Source of the DNA: a bacterium
GTDB lineage: Bacteria > Patescibacteriota > Minisyncoccia > Phycocordibacterales > UBA6065
Direction of reading: 5' to 3'
DNA: 5,360 nucleotides
NCBI GenBank assembly: GCA_030648825.1
Contig: JAUSGU010000068.1
Location: 1-5,360 of the forward strand
Shown here: in pieces, positions 5,301 through 5,360 of the stretch
Layout: every line of letters begins with the position of its first letter
Position numbering within the stretch: the first letter of the stretch is position 1
Notes under the pieces: model-generated
The model's database searches: none
What the model saw: the letters and a program-made list of their open reading frames with translations, nothing else
Told to the model about the DNA's origin: nothing
Position numbers and translations under genes: made by a program

Positions 5301-5360
5301 ATGATTGAACAAAGAAAATTTACAGGAGGTTTTACACTCATCGAAGTGCTCGTGTCAGTT
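5301..5360 (+). CDS. Type IV prepilin-like protein, 5' fragment cut by window end
   Basis: Only 20 codons are visible: a basic leader MIEQRKFTGG, the cleavage site G10/F11, then FTLIEVLVSV with Glu at mature position 5. This is sufficient to call the prepilin N-terminal domain. Following a GspH/FimT-like gene, it may be a PilV/GspI-type minor pilin, since an EVLVS-like sequence is common there, but the family cannot be fixed. Just one base separates it from the preceding stop codon. Confidence 0.85.
   Translation, partial: MIEQRKFTGGFTLIEVLVSV

Noticed and set aside
5324..5329. AGGAGG inside the last gene
   Set aside because: It encodes the Gly-Gly of the prepilin cleavage site; the only following in-frame candidate (GTG at 5346) would remove the prepilin signal.

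Overview
The window reads as the 3' end of an rRNA operon followed by a type IV pilus gene cluster. The probable source is a Candidate Phyla Radiation (Patescibacteria, Parcubacteria-like) bacterium. That assignment is inference. It rests on the intron-rich 23S gene with a LAGLIDADG ORF, the divergent but bacterial rRNA sequence, the small AT-leaning pilin genes, the very short intergenic gaps and the absence of Shine-Dalgarno sequences. No taxonomic marker was searched.

Bases 1-2070 are the 3' half of a 23S rRNA gene split by two group I introns. The window opens inside intron 1, which ends at 698 and carries a single-motif LAGLIDADG homing endonuclease gene (188-655). By alignment from memory to E. 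coli 23S, the exon resumes at A1952, so the intron sits at the L1951 position. The exon runs 699-1339 (E. coli 1952-2593). Intron 2 (1340-1778, L2593 position) has no protein gene, but almost every canonical helix (P1 to P9, plus P10) can be drawn from its sequence. The last exon is 1779 to about 2070.

Bases 2071-2346 hold a short spacer with a stem-loop, a 5S rRNA (about 2181-2300) inside a longer closing stem, and a strong intrinsic terminator that ends the rRNA operon.

Bases 2347-5360 encode type IV pilus parts, all on the plus strand. Pilin 1 (2546-2986) has its own extended -10 promoter, a structured leader of about 130 nt and its own terminator. Right behind that terminator a second copy of the same extended -10 sequence drives pilin 2 (3050-3487) with essentially no leader. 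It is followed almost without gaps by a GspG-like pilin (3491-3877), the prepilin peptidase PilD (3883-4671), a GspH/FimT-like pseudopilin (4682-5299) and the start of another prepilin (5301 onward). The substrates (five prepilins) and the enzyme that cleaves their leaders are encoded together. The assembly ATPase and platform genes are not in the window.

I found no clearly undescribed system. The most rewarding details are the splice-site architecture of intron 2, the leaderless-looking promoters, and the pair of four-cysteine pilins with nearly identical 5' ends.
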